From the NCBI GenBank assembly GCA_021234155.1, contig JAJEKV010000005.1:16600089-16664088 (forward strand): a stretch of 64,000 nucleotides of DNA, written 5' to 3'. The notes beneath the pieces were generated by a model. That model worked only from the letters and a program-made list of their open reading frames with translations, made no database searches and had not been told where the DNA came from. A program made the position numbers and the translations under genes. Of the stretch, positions 34,218 through 45,396 are shown piece by piece. Origin of the DNA: Isoetes taiwanensis. Taxonomy: Eukaryota; Streptophyta; Lycopodiopsida; Isoetales; Isoetaceae. Position 1 is the stretch's first letter; every line of letters starts with the position of its first letter.

Positions 34218-34340
34218 ATGTCTTCTAAAACGAATCGAGGTCGAGGCGCGGGGGGGCGGGGAAGCGGTGGAAGAGGAATCTCTAAACCCGGCTCTTCTCA
34301 AGTTTCGAGGACGTTGATCGAATACACGAATACCACGTAA
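34218..34340 (+). CDS. Candidate first exon, Arg/Gly-rich N-terminus
   Basis: ATG opens MSSKTNRGRGAGGRGSG and continues to SRTLIEYTNTT before a stop. A donor-like gtaacc lies at the end (taccac-gtaacc). RG-rich N-termini bind RNA or nucleic acid. Like the ATG at 16448 it lies upstream of a locus with CACGCC-bearing introns. I infer it may be the start of the decayed gene at 37.2-41.7 kb, although a MITE and 3 kb of other DNA lie between. Confidence 0.3.
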   Translation: MSSKTNRGRGAGGRGSGGRGISKPGSSQVSRTLIEYTNTT

Positions 34341-34552
34341 CCCTATTCAAGGTATTTAATTTGCCACAGAATACACACTGTGTGGAGAGTATTATGCTTG
34401 CATGAATTTGAGATATTTCCTTGCCTTCAGTTAATATGCTTTGCATGAGTTTGAGTTATTATGCTTTGCATGAATTTTAAGTATTACCATAAGTTAATGC
34501 TCTGATTGTCCGTTTTGTAGAACATAATTTTGCTCTGTTTTATATATAGAAT

Positions 34553-34867
34553 ATCCCCCTTAAACCCCCTTTGATTTGGGTGCATATTCACACGGGGGGT
34601 TACTCCGGGCAATGAGAGCTGTTGGATAGGCATATTCATCCCTTATTCCTTAATCTACACCATACGTAAAGTTCCTCGTTTGTGGGGTATGCAAGTACAA
34701 AATTTGCTATACTGTATAACAAGATTTGCAAAATACTATAAGATTTCAAGCAAAATACTATATGGTGTTGATTTTGTACGTGCAAAATATAATTATAAGG
34801 GCTCTCGGCCCCCTCACGTCACCCCCGTGTGAATATGCACCCAAACCAAAGGGGGTTTAAGGGGGAT
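34553..34867. mobile_element. 315-bp MITE-like element with ~45-bp inverted ends
   Basis: The left end (34553) and right end (34867) match as inverted repeats for about 45 bp with few mismatches. They contain atcccccttaaacccccttt and gtgcatattcaca. There is no coding capacity. The cores at 12144-12412 and 47592-47760 are the same element with lost or shortened ends. Confidence 0.8.
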
Positions 34868-34975
34868 TTTAATTTAAATGTGTTGGACCCAATAGTTGTG
34901 TTAATTAATGTTAATGGTAGTTATGTGTTGGTTGTTATCTTAAAAAAAATTTTGGGCCCTTCGGGCCCTAACAAA
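34868..34975 (+). repeat. Outer part of the composite repeat, copy 2 (partial)
   Basis: aatttaaatgtgttggaccc and the following atgttaatggtagttatgtg match the outer sequence at 47770-47830 and, reversed, 12060-12140. In this copy only about 100 bp remain, ending in a ttttgggcccttcgggccct stretch. Confidence 0.7.
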
Positions 34976-35465
34976 AACAAACATTTATCTATGGCACTTA
35001 GTTACAGATTGACCAAATTGTTAAAGAATACAACTTTGCATACATAGAACACAAGTATTTAGAAAACACCATTGTTATTCCCGTCCTTGTCAACTTCAAA
35101 TTTAAGAATGTGATTTAATATTCTATCTAGTTTACACCCCTAACTCCAAAACTATAGCGTTGTACAATGTTCACAATAAAGGATGCCATTCCCAAGGTAA
35201 ACAAACCACTGCTGGAAGCATTACAATCCATAATATACAGCATTACAATCCATAATTTATTCTTCATATATATGTTATCAAACATTGCAGGCATGGGCAT
35301 CCTGCAGAGCGCCAAATTTACCATATATCTGAGCAAGCTAGTTTCCTAAGAACCTATCTCAGCCTAATCATTGTTATAAACTTTGATCACGAATAGTAAA
35401 AAAAGTAGGCTGAGGCTCCTTGCAATCTTCCACAACCAGCATCGAAACCACCAGTAGTAACATAC

Positions 35466-35600
35466 CTCATGTTTGTGATGTCTTTGGCAGTAGTTAGTTG
35501 TCATAGTTCCCGATTTTGATTCAATCTCTGGTTTGTAATCAGCTGCCTTAGCTTTAAAAATATACCTTGGGATAAACTTGTCATTTTTCATGTTGTTAAC
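35466..35600 (-). CDS. Candidate internal exon of an unknown gene
   Basis: The minus strand has an acceptor (ttccccacag), exactly 45 codons without a stop, and a donor (gag-gtatgt). The peptide begins VNNMKNDKFIPRYIFKAKA and ends QRHHKHE. Phase is 0 at both ends. Neighbouring minus-strand sequence at 35830-35915 (LGVPGTKIQFDRWLAVIADS, then gtaggg) could be another exon. On the plus strand 35895-35980 also has good splice borders, so the coding strand of that second piece is unclear. No family is recognised. Confidence 0.35.
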
Positions 35601-36727
35601 CTGTGGGGAAAAGGCATCAGCATTGTTAATCCAGAATATGTTGAAAATGAGCATTGATCTTGCCAGCCATATTGCAGGCTTGAAGAACATTTTTGCAACA
35701 TGCGTTAAGCTCTACACAGTCTTTCAGAATGCCAATAATACGTATCTTAAAGAAGAAATCTATGTCATGAAGCTGGCTGACAAGCTGGAGAGGAATGGGT
35801 GTATAGTGGATGATAAAGATGCCATTTGTTTTCTGCCCTACCTTTGAGTCCGCTATCACTGCAAGCCACCTATCAAATTGGATTTTTGTTCCAGGGACTC
35901 CAAGCCACAACAACAAATATCCCAGTTGTCTTCTATAGCAATGTTCCTGCTCCGAAGAGAGATCCTAGACTTTGCCCTAGGTATGTGACTTTCCCTGCAT
36001 CTGTGAGGCTGAACTGCACACAGCGTCAAAGTCTGCTTGAGTGGAGTTATATCAAAGTTAGTGGAGTTAATAGCTAGATTGAACCCTGCTCATCATATCA
36101 AGCCATTTCATTCTCACACTCTCTGAAATAGCTCCTCATGCTTCTCAATCATAAAATTGTATAGTAATCTATTCTTACCTGGAACCTGCAAAGAAACCGT
36201 CAAGTATTTCTGTTGAAAAGATGCTTACAAATTTTTGTAAAATCCTTCGCTGCAAGCACGCTCCAATAGTAGGTATCAAGAGTGGCAGCCGCTACTTCGC
36301 CCAAAAACATCAACACCAGTAAGTAAACTGAAAAAAAATCAAAGAAACTGACAAGTATTTTCGCAGCCTACACAGTATTTTCGAGTCACAGTTGTCGTGT
36401 GATTATTTGCTCTGCTCTAAACACAGTTGCTACCTTCGACCAGTCGAATCACTGGACTTGCCTCTTCCAGCTGAACGGTTCTGCTAAAATGCCGAAAGAG
36501 GGCAAAGCTTTTTTCATTTCGTAGCCTGCTTGCTTGATTCTTTGCTCTTACCGGAATGGTATATCGAAGAAAGGCAGCGGATTTTCCATTTGCTTTTCAG
36601 TCGTGATCCTTCTGTTAGACCGTATTTGCAAAGCCACAGAAGGCGCCATAGCCAGAATGCATCACTGAACTCCAAGGCTACATAGCTAGAATGCCCTAAA
36701 ATGCTATCCACGAGGCTTGCATGTTCA
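35601..36727. other. No further gene recognised
   Basis: Apart from the exon-like pieces at 35830-35980, this stretch has only short ORFs on both strands without domains. Confidence 0.4.
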
Positions 36728-36936
36728 GCCCCTAAAATAAAAAGAGGGCTTTTGTTGTGAGCCCTTGGATGTTGGACCATTGAAAAAAAAAAAGCTAAAT
36801 TAACGACTAAGAAATGGTGCACTCTAGATGTACGCATTAGTACATCCATTCGAATACGCCATGAAATCTTAGGAAAACCTTTGTGAAAAACGTACAAAAA
36901 CACAAAGAAAACCCCCTGTTATTATGCTACATATTT
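36728..36936 (-). repeat. Inverted copy of the 11.05-11.36 kb repeat
   Basis: The reverse complement of this stretch reproduces the 11051-11260 sequence, including the T run, the aacaaaagccc core and the aataacagggggttttc block. Only one 57-bp unit is present. Confidence 0.75.
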
Positions 36937-37086
36937 AGCGGTGTTAGACAGTTGGAGATAGCAATGTTCAATGAGGTTAAATAGTGTGAAATATGGATTC
37001 ATGAAGGGTATGTAGCTTAAAATGTGGATGCAAAATAATTTAGTTTCAAATTCACGCATAGCATGGTCAATAATAGGAGCTACCAA

Positions 37087-37137
37087 CACGCCAAGCGTGA
37101 TTTGTACTAATTTAGGTTTAAATGCACGCCAAGCGTG
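37087..37137 (+). repeat. Two CACGCC-AAGCGTG motifs before an exon
   Basis: cacgccaagcgtg occurs at 37087-37099 and again at 37125-37137. They lie within 100 bp of the acceptor (ttcttttgcag, ending 37183) of the next exon, so they are probably intronic. Confidence 0.7.
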
Positions 37138-37183
37138 ATCTCTTGTTCTGAAAAGTACTCTAAAAAGTGCCCTTCTTTTGCAG

Positions 37184-40100
37184 TGCCCAAGAGGAAGAAA
37201 ACCCCTAATAATTCGGGTTCTAATCCTGCCAAAAAAGCAAGGGCAGACGACCCAGATGCAGTACCATATGATCTCACCTTAGATGATGAAGGGCCGATTC
37301 TTATAGCAACCACTGACCCTGCCTGCCCTAAAGAGGAAATGGACGAGGGTGCCGAGTGGTACGTTGACCTTGCCAAGACAAATGGCAAGCTTGACTTAAC
37401 TCTCTTCTCGAAAGGAAGCAGACAAGATGGCCAAACAAGGGATCCTAATCTCTTGTGAGGAAGAGGATGACACCAACTGCAAATTGCTCTTGGAGATTAC
37501 ACAGAAGCAGAAGAAAGATCTGCTCAAACTTACTCACTGTCGAGCTACTGCATACAAGGATACGTTCATGAGGACAAATGTGAACGGTGAGTCATGTTTT
37601 AAGTATGGTTGGCCAACCAATGTAGCAGTTACGCCAATATCTATTTGCCAAGGGGTTACAAATACCGTATGTAGAGGCATGTTCACTAAACCCCACACCA
37701 AGTCACTATTTGCGCCAAGCTAGGGAATTAGCCGACTTGAAAGCTTCTAACAGGGGTCCTAGATCTAGGGAAGGATGTTCAACCCGCGCAGCTTGTCGAA
37801 GGCATGGAGGCTTCGCTTTTGAGAATGAACAGACGCCAGTGGCGCAAACTAGAGGCCATGAACAAGTTTGAATAAATACTCTGACCATTATCCATTGGGT
37901 CTTAAGGAAACTTTTGCGATCCATGTGAAGTCCCTCATCCGTTCACCAAGCTCCATTTATGTTAGCAGAAGATATGATCCAGCACATGCCATGGAGAGAT
38001 TGTTCAGAGCATGATTAGTAATCCAGGTCAAATGCCTATGCCAGCGGATGATCTCGAACAAGCCTGCTGTGTGGACGAACGTCCAGGAGCTATTAACAAG
38101 TGATGATATTAAATATGTCATCATCTACCGGCAGCATCTAGTTGAGGCACAAAAGGCCATCATCAGGCAGGCAGAACAAACAGGCCAAAAAGTGTTCTAC
38201 AATCACTATGCGTATAGGAGGTGTCGTATCTTGGACGCCAATACTTCACCTGCAGATTTGGCTGAGATTAGTGCAACTTTGAATGAAATGGGGAAGACAT
38301 TTCTATACAAAAGGTAACTAACTACATTAGGATGTTAGCATTTTAATATTCACGCCAGTCGTGCTTTCAATTCAATTGAATTCACGCGCGGCCTGGTTTC
38401 ATAAATTGAATTCACGCCAGGCGTGTTTTCAAATCAAACCAATTCACGCCAGCGCCAGGTTTTTTTCAAATCAATCAATTGAATTCACGCCAGCGTTTTC
38501 AAAACCAATCAACCTAGTTTGTTTTTCAAATCAATTCAATTCATGCCACCGCGTGAATTCATTGATTCAAATCAAACCAATTCACGCCAGTGTTTTCAAA
38601 TCAATTGAATTCATGCCACCGGGCGTGGAATTGATTGATTTGAAAACACCGGGCGGAATTTGGTTTGATTTGAAAGCACGCCTGGCATGAATTGCATTAG
38701 TAACTTTATTCATTTCACGCCAGGCGTGATTTTTCTCTTGATCAATTCTATTCAAATCGCGCCCGGCGTGTTTCTATTCTATGATACTGATTCAATGTCT
38801 GTACTATTGCAGTCCATACGTGGAACAACTGCGCCACGCCCGTCAACAGTGGGTGGAATATGGCTGCCCATTGCCCACCAGACAGGGCGGGTCAAAGTCT
38901 GAGGCATTCAAGCCGCTTTGGAGCCGGACTGACATCGCAGCATAATTATACAGGAGAAGAAGAAGACTGCAAGAAAATCAAAGAAAAAAGGTGGTGATGA
39001 CATTGCAGATCCTTCTGAAAGCTCATCTAGCAGGTCAGGACCAACAGACTCGTATAAGATTGTGTTTTGTAAGGAGGCAGTATGGCTCAAGTGGAATGAA
39101 TTCGGGGCGCTTTATGCACAAGGGAAGCTGCCAGATACTATGGGTAGGGTGCCTCCTGTTGATGTAAGCATCTTTGACTTGAATGTGACAGAGATGAGAA
39201 AGACTCAGGGGCTAGACGATCTCGAGACCATTTGGGTTTTAGACCAGTGCTTAAAGAAGGAAGTCTTATACAAGAAGAGTGCTTTCACTAAGGATAGGAT
39301 GTCCTTCGTTGAGTGATGCAGCCATGTGAAGGATGTAATGTACAATGAAGTCACCAGTAGGGAGCCGAAGTTACAAAGGCTATCGGGGGGATGTGGCATT
39401 ATCCGAAATTGGATTGCCGGACAAATACAAGGTCAAGAATGATGACATCAAGAAGTTTGTATTCGGTCAAAGGACTTCCTAAAGAATTGGAAGGCTAAAA
39501 ATACAAAACATAAGGAGACTCTACCCCTAAGGTAATTGGCCGAGTTGAGAAGAAAAGTGGCACTTGTGAAGAAGATTACCGGAGAAGAAGACACCATCCC
39601 AAAGATTCGGTCTCCATTGGGTACAAAGGTCTCTTGCCGAATCAACTTCCGGCCTTAAAAATATATATCACTTTTGTGTTGGACAGCCAGGGGTGGGAGA
39701 GGAGATATGGGCATGAACTAGAAGGACTACAAAAGCAGCTTCTTTACCACCAGATAGGATTGACAACCGAGAGGTCCTTCACTATTGTCATCGTTTGTCC
39801 TTCGTGAGTCACATCCGCATGCACTATCCACCGCTCATGATCCGAGTGCCTCAAAGTTATTAGGGAGGGATGTTTAATATATGATGTTAAGGATAATGAG
39901 CCGAACGTAACTAAGATGGCACATGTGATCTTTATTATGATATCCATGCCGCCGACGAGGAATATGATATTGCTAAGGCCAAGGGTGACAATAGCAAAGT
40001 GCATGGGAATGTTTTCTTCTAGATGATCCGGACTTAAGAACTATATTCTTTCATACGGATCGGGATCGGTCGTAATCAGGATGAGTCAGAAGAGGATGAG

Positions 40101-40670
40101 GATCGGGACTCCCTCCTAAGTGGGGAAATCAAGTACGAGCTACAAACTAAGGAGAAGGGCCCCTTAAATAAAAATGGATTTCCCCCGTCTATGGCTGCTT
40201 ACCTCGTCGAGGCATTTGCTTCAATTGATACAACCTGCTTGGAGCTTCATGTTGGAGGTTATATTGCCCGAGAGGCCCTTATGAGTGCAAGAAGATGTCC
40301 CTGCTTTGTGAATGATGAGCAGGCCAAAGACTTTCTTGAACGATTCCTCATGCATGTGCTTGCCAAGTCTCCTAAAGGCCCTTATGGCAACCTGAAATCA
40401 TCAGCAATCAAAAGTCTCATAGACTTGTCCAATTCGAAAGTGGACGTTGCTTCTGGTGAGGGAACTAGTAATCTGCAGCTTGATAAGGAAAGCAATAATG
40501 AACAAATAGCTGCTAAACTAGCTGCTCAAAGTACTGTGATGGCGGCAAACTTAGGGAATATCCTTGCCCACATTGCGGGTGATGCAAGCAACAATAGAGT
40601 AGATTCACAGGTTAACAATGAACTAATTGACAGGGAAACCGAAAATGAAGGCAACGGCTATATGCTCTAG
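37184..40670 (+). pseudogene. Decayed multi-exon gene for an unknown, probably nuclear protein
   Basis: After an acceptor at 37183 the frame reads VPKRKKTPNNSG and NPAKKARADDPD (nuclear-localisation-like), then an acidic part. A shift near 37430 leads to LLLEITQKQKKDLLKLT. Later pieces are VWTNVQELLTSDDIKYVII with HYAYRRCRILDAN (38048-38313), a 499-bp intron (38314-38812), and VEQLRHARQQWVEYG. A Lys-rich linker precedes CKEAVWLKWNEFGALYAQGK (39070-39316). The last piece (40191-40670) is helical and ends NEGNGYML-stop. At least four frameshifts or stops are needed. I recognise no family. It may be a host gene or the gene of an uncharacterised transposon. Confidence 0.5.
38314..38812 (+). repeat. 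Intron packed with CACGCC-GGCGTG motifs
   Basis: Donor aaaag-gtaact and acceptor ctattgcag join two in-frame exons. Inside are about a dozen full or partial copies of cacgccaggcgtg, for example at 38351, 38413 and 38716. They are separated by AT-rich linkers such as ttttcaaatcaattgaatt with spacing of about 30-60 bp. Several copies are altered (catgccaccgcgtg, cgcgcccggcgtg). Each intact copy can form a 6-bp stem. Confidence 0.8.
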
Positions 40671-40729
40671 TGATTCACGTGTTTGCCAAATCAATAGTAA
40701 AATAATGTCGGTTTGTGAAGGACGCAAAT
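40671..40729. other. Short spacer between two decayed coding regions
   Basis: No domain. The downstream frame becomes open near 40730. Confidence 0.3.
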
Positions 40730-41686
40730 GAACTAATAGAAAATAACAATTCTAACAAATCGTAAGAAGACGAAGATTAAGGGTGGCGAAGGGGAGAATG
40801 ACGCCGATGACGGCAAAATAAACCGAAGATGATAGGTATGGCCTTGCCCACGAAATCGCCACCACGCGTGATTTTAATTTGTATTACCTTTGAATTAAAT
40901 CGCGCCAAACGTGCTTTGATTATTTTTCGTTGTCAAAACTAAATCACGCCGAAGCGATTTGGTTATGACTATTTCAAATCACGCTTGGCGCTTTGTATTG
41001 TTTGTGTTATCGTATCTTGGTCGACCGGATACATGTTTGATGTTTCAAACTTCCATTATGCGTTTCTAAGAAGGTTGTGGTGTTCGACCTAAACGGAGTC
41101 CTTTGCAAGACTTTTCCTAAAAATAAAGTGGCTAGAGAACAAGTTTCATCGACACCAAGAGAATCAAACACCAAGTGGATCTATCCGCCACGCACTTGAA
41201 GGAGATGCTAGATGAGGCATTCAGTTATTTCGAGTTGGTATTTGGTCATCCATGGAACTAAGGAACATCAAGGATACTTTGGAGGCACCGGGGAAATGCG
41301 TAGACATTGGTTGACCTTTTGGGATCGTAAACAAATGTGTGAAGTTCACTATTCCCAAGGATCCAACAGGCAAGCCTATCTTCATCAAACACTTGAGTAA
41401 CATGATGGACGAACTTGGTATCGAGAATAAGGATGATATAATCATAGTGGATGATGATGCTCTCAAATGCTTCTACAATCAAACACAGGCCCTGAATCCA
41501 CCATCTTACGATCCAAAAAACTTTGCGACAGATGATTTTCTGGTGACGTTTGTGTCTATTATGCATAATTTGGCTATGGGGATGACGGTGGGTGAAGTGT
41601 TAGATTCGTACCCAGAACTGGATAGAACGGCTGACATGGAACCACACCTTGTTAAATACGTGGAAAAACATGGATTGACCCCTTAA
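40730..41686 (+). pseudogene. FCP1/NIF-like HAD family protein, frameshifted
   Basis: FCP1/NIF proteins are HAD-type phosphatases, often acting on the RNA polymerase II tail. An acidic exon (GEGENDADDGKINRR) ends at donor 40836. A 235-bp intron follows, and after an acceptor at 41070 the frame reads KVVVFDLNGVLCKTF, HAD motif I. Then come an EMLDEAFSYFELVF-like stretch in another frame, KFTIPKDPTGKPIFIKHLS, and the C-terminal motif region DIIIVDDDALKC with NPPSY (41339-41686). Motif I has DLN where active phosphatases have DxD, as also seen in uncharacterised plant relatives, so activity is doubtful. At least two frameshifts lie between 41180 and 41340. Confidence 0.65.
40836..41070 (+). repeat. 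Intron with diverged CACGCC motifs
   Basis: Half-sites and altered copies are ccaccacgcgtg (about 40860), cgcgccaaacgtg (40901), cacgccgaagcg (40946) and cacgcttggcg (40980). Splice borders are gatag-gtatgg and tttctaag. Confidence 0.6.
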
Positions 41687-42042
41687 TGTTTTATTGGAAT
41701 ATATGATATTTTTGTATGATATTTGTGCCATGTATCGATAATTTCGAGTCTGGAATTGCCTCGCAAATAATGCAATCTGTTATTATCAAACCTAATATTA
41801 TCATCTATCGAGCAAGCAATTTTGGTCTCATCTGTGTTAGCAACTTGCTCTTCATTTTTGCATATTTCAATTCGCATGTGAAACGTCACACGTGAATCGC
41901 AACCTTATGTTATTTTTGAAGTAAAAAAAAAAAGATTAAAAAAAACAAAAACCCCCTAGAAGACAATAGCAGATTGGCGTGATTTTGGAGTTGACATAAT
42001 CCCAATTTAATTGGATGATGGTTGTTAGTTAATAAATGTAGC

Positions 42043-43125
42043 ATGGGAGGCAGTCAAATATCTTTTCTGGCCATGCCCCTCCATCCACACCCTATTGGAG
42101 ACTCCATGGTGGTGGGCACCACTGCCTTCAGACCCCTCAGCACTTCCACTGGCAGCATCGGTTCATCCCCTTACACAGAGGCGATGGATTCTGGCAGGCG
42201 TTGTCTCTATTCAAGCATGGTACAAAGCGGGTCGCCTACTATCTTGGCCTGAATTTCAGGCAAGGTTCCTACTCTCTCGTTGGGATTTGTCTCTATGGGA
42301 GAAGGTCGCAGAACATTTGCCTCTTGTAGTGCAAGTTGGTGTTGCTGAAAGAGTGCCATGGGACTGTCATGAAAAATATTCACAAAGGCAAGCACTTTGT
42401 CAGATGCCTTCTGTTAGCACCACAGCCCCTCCAGTTGCCAGATGGGTGGCATCTACGGGTTCCACATCGCACTTTGTGTCGTACATGGCGATGGCTTTGG
42501 GATAGGTTGCTCCACCCTAAAGTCTCTGTACTATGGTGGCAGGTTATCCACAGGTGCCTGCGCGTTAATGCCTTCCGACATCGCTATATATTTGCAGTAT
42601 GCTCGCTCTGCCTTTCAGCCGTTGAGACTCTTGAGCATTGTCTCTTTGATTGTCCAGAGGTTCAACCAGCGTGGTCTTGGCTACAAGGCTTGTTTAACAG
42701 TACTTTGGACTGCCGATGCATCCTCTTGGCGTCCATACTAATGCCTGGCCCTCAGCTAAACAGAGGGCATTCTATCTTGGTTCTGGTTGGCTCCTATGGT
42801 CGATATGGTAGCGTCGCAGACACCACATCTTCCAAGGCATTTATTCATCTGCACATGGTGTTATTACGGTGGCCCAGAAAAAGATGCTGATAGTCTATGA
42901 ATGCTCCTCTCTTGATTCAGAAATGATGGAACGCATCTGGATCCAGTATCTTCGAATTGATTCTTATCGTTAGTCTCCCTTTCTGGAGTAAGCACATTGT
43001 GCTCCAGGCTCGTGCTCATGTGGCATCTTCTTTGTGCTTACAGTTAGATGAGACATGTAAACTTTGTACTTTTCATCCGATTAATAAACTTTTTGGCTTT
43101 CGTCCGTAAAAAAATAAAAATAAAA
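42043..43125 (+). mobile_element. 5'-truncated LINE family B, 3' end with A-rich tail
   Basis: Frames give SVHPLTQRRWILAGVVS with LFSRWD-like text, then WRWLWDRLLHPKVSVLWWQ, and the zinc-binding part VCSLCLSAVETLEHCLFDC at about 42600, where the CxxC..HC..C pattern is kept. A 3' part ends in ggctttcgtccgtaaaaaaataaaaa. Target-like repeats aataaatgtagc (42031-42042) and aataagtgtagc (43126-43137) differ at one base and may be the duplication. Several frameshifts are present. Confidence 0.8.
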
Positions 43126-43490
43126 AATAAGTGTAGCCTTCCACAGCTTTTGAACCTTATAGCCATTTAAGGATTGAATTCCATGGATCTTATAGTTTGT
43201 GGTTGGAAAGTAGTGATGCATTTTAGCAATTGACACAGTGATTTTTGTTATGAATGTACAGATTGTCAAAGTTCAGGGAAATTGGCAAAGAAGATGTGGC
43301 CATGGTGTTGTGTTAAGATACATTGCTTTGTGGTTTTGGCAGGCACATGTAAAAGAACATGGTATGATTTAATACAGGTATGGATTGCTAGTTGAAGCTC
43401 TGCAGATTTGCATGTAGAATAATGTTGTCAAAATGGAACCACAATCTGTTGGATGTTTGATTTCTAGGTGTAGAGGTTGTGTGCATGCTT

Positions 43491-43540
43491 GCAGGTCTTA
43501 TGGCTCTGCCTAGTCTGGCAGGGGGTTCAAATCCCCTTAA
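43491..43540 (+). other. tRNA-like B box, possible SINE scrap
   Basis: gggttcaaatcccctt resembles the T arm and B box of a tRNA gene. Upstream tatggctctgcc is only a poor A box and no cloverleaf can be folded by eye. It abuts the inverted-end element at 43545. Confidence 0.2.
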
Positions 43541-43544
43541 TTCA

Positions 43545-44079
43545 ATGTTGTTAAAAAACCCGTTTTTTATTTTTAAAGTACCTCTATAAAAATCTTCACG
43601 TTTTTTAAAGGTTTTTTATGATTTGGTATGGCCAAAAAAAAAATTTTTGCACATTCTTTCCACTGCTTTATAATGCACATTTTTGCTACAAGTTACAAGA
43701 CGTATCATGCCAACAAGTAAATCATAAGCTTACGCTTCTATTAGAAACTATTAAGATCAAGTACAAAGATATCATAGCTATTTTGCCATGCAACTCTTAA
43801 GAAAGTTTAGAAAAACATTATTATAGAGGTTAAGAAATATAAGAATTTTATATACAAGGATAAATAAGTTCAAGAATATCATATATTTGGATTAAAAAAA
43901 TTACAATCTAAGGATTTTTAAAGATTTTTAAGGTTTTTTAAGGATTTTAAAGATTTTAAAGATTTTTAACGTATTTTATATAAAAAAAACGTTTTTAAAG
44001 ATTTTTTCCAAAAATTTTAAAAATCTTCAAAAAACCTGACGTTTTTTAAACTTACGGATTTTGACGTACTTAACAACAT
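43545..44079. mobile_element. AT-rich MITE-like element with inverted ends
   Basis: The left end aatgttgttaaaaaacccgt and the right end (reverse complement aatgttgttaagtacgtc) share 11-12 bp and further gttttttaaa blocks. The interior is built of repeated aaagattttta pieces. No coding potential. Confidence 0.45.
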
Positions 44080-44289
44080 TGCCTTTATTGCATGTCTTTT
44101 ATATGAGACACGTATATGTTGACTTGCATATTGACTTGTTGCAATGGTTAAGTAATCTTATGCTGAGGTGGAAATGGGTATTTGACCCCATCACAGATTT
44201 GGTGGACGGTGTAGAATGCAAGAGAAGGAATATGTTAGGGAATATAAGGGAAATCAATGACTGAATATAAGGGATAAGGGAAAATAAGC

Positions 44290-44482
44290 TTTAGGATAAT
44301 ATCTTTGTTATTATTAGGATAAGATTTATCAATGAGATGGATTCGAGCCAGGTGAAAAACACATAACACCGACATGCAGTATAAGAATAGAAGTTTCATA
44401 AATTTGTTGAATGACAGTGACTTAAGGATTGAATAGATCGTTTTGCTAATATACAAAATAGCCAGATTATTCAGACAAGATG
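44290..44482 (+). repeat. Inverted duplication, arm a
   Basis: The reverse complement reappears at 45790-45975, for example attcgagccaggtgaaaaac here against gtttttcacctggctcgaat there. Divergence is a few per line. Confidence 0.7.
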
Positions 44483-44655
44483 CAAAAATTTGGGTTGAAG
44501 ACATTGACTAGAGCAATATTTATCCAGCTACAATATACCGTTCAATGTCTAAATGCTAATGCTAATACAAACAAAAGAAGTCTTGTTGCTTATTGACAAA
44601 ACCTTCAAAAGGCAAGTTCATAGAGCAATAGAACTTGGCATATGGCTCTGTATAA

Positions 44656-45029
44656 TGTGCATTATAAACTTGTTGGATGATCGTCAATTGTGCCCAAATT
44701 TGCTTGGCACCTCCAAGCACATTAGGAGTAGATAACATGCAGATGTTTTTCCAATCACTAAATCCAAATCAATTTGATAGTCCTAGTGTTTCGATAATCT
44801 TTATTGTCATTTTGAACCATGAACTTCAATTCAAACTTTGATTTATTAACCCATTAGGATAGCTTCCAAATAAATACTACATTATCTTTTTAAAAGTTCA
44901 CTAGGATAATATTTGTGTTTATAAAAAAAAAAAAAAAGGGAAGGTGCCCAGGCACAATAGATTGTCCCTATGTCGTTGGAAGAGAGCTAATTCCCAAACT
45001 ATACCCTTGCTTGAATGATCTTATCAATG
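44656..45029 (+). repeat. Inverted duplication, arm b
   Basis: The reverse complement reappears at 47205-47570, including the A run (44925-44937), the ggtgcccaggcacaat block and the end of the small minus ORF (ccttgcttgaatgatctta). The order a-b...a'-b' is not a simple palindrome. Confidence 0.75.
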
Positions 45030-45396
45030 TACAAGCGTTGAGGCTGCACCTTCACTAGCTTGAAAAAGGCTTCGTCGATGACAATAAAACCTTGTGATGT
45101 CTTAAAGGACAGTCTTGGATGTTGTTTGAACTGCCCAACAACAGCTTCAACGTGCACAATGGAGCCCATGCATTCAAATTCGCTGTCGTCGTACCTTTTT
45201 CGGCCAGGGCTTCGACATACAAGAAAGTAATGTTGTTGTACTTTCCTGCAAACCCTTGTGTAACAAACCACTGCGTTTGGAAATTTTCATAAATTTTTGG
45301 TGCGACATTCTCTTGGCCACGCTCCACTATCGGGTACTTGCTTGTGATCTTCATAGTTTGCTTTGTCTTGGGGATGGCTTGTTCTTGCCTGCACAA
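44999..45396 (-). pseudogene. Unknown ORF pair, frameshifted
   Basis: On the minus strand a frame reads KITSKYPIVERGQENVAPK and FVTQGFAGKYNNITFLYVEA. It then shifts near 45205 and continues as YDDSEFECMGSIVHVEAVV, QGFIVIDEAFFKLV and IDKIIQARV-stop (44999). A 1-nt indel would fuse the parts. The stop region is duplicated in arm b'. No family is recognised. Confidence 0.35.

Noticed and set aside
43491-43540. tRNA gene
   Set aside because: Only the B-box-like arm is present. No acceptor stem or A box could be matched.
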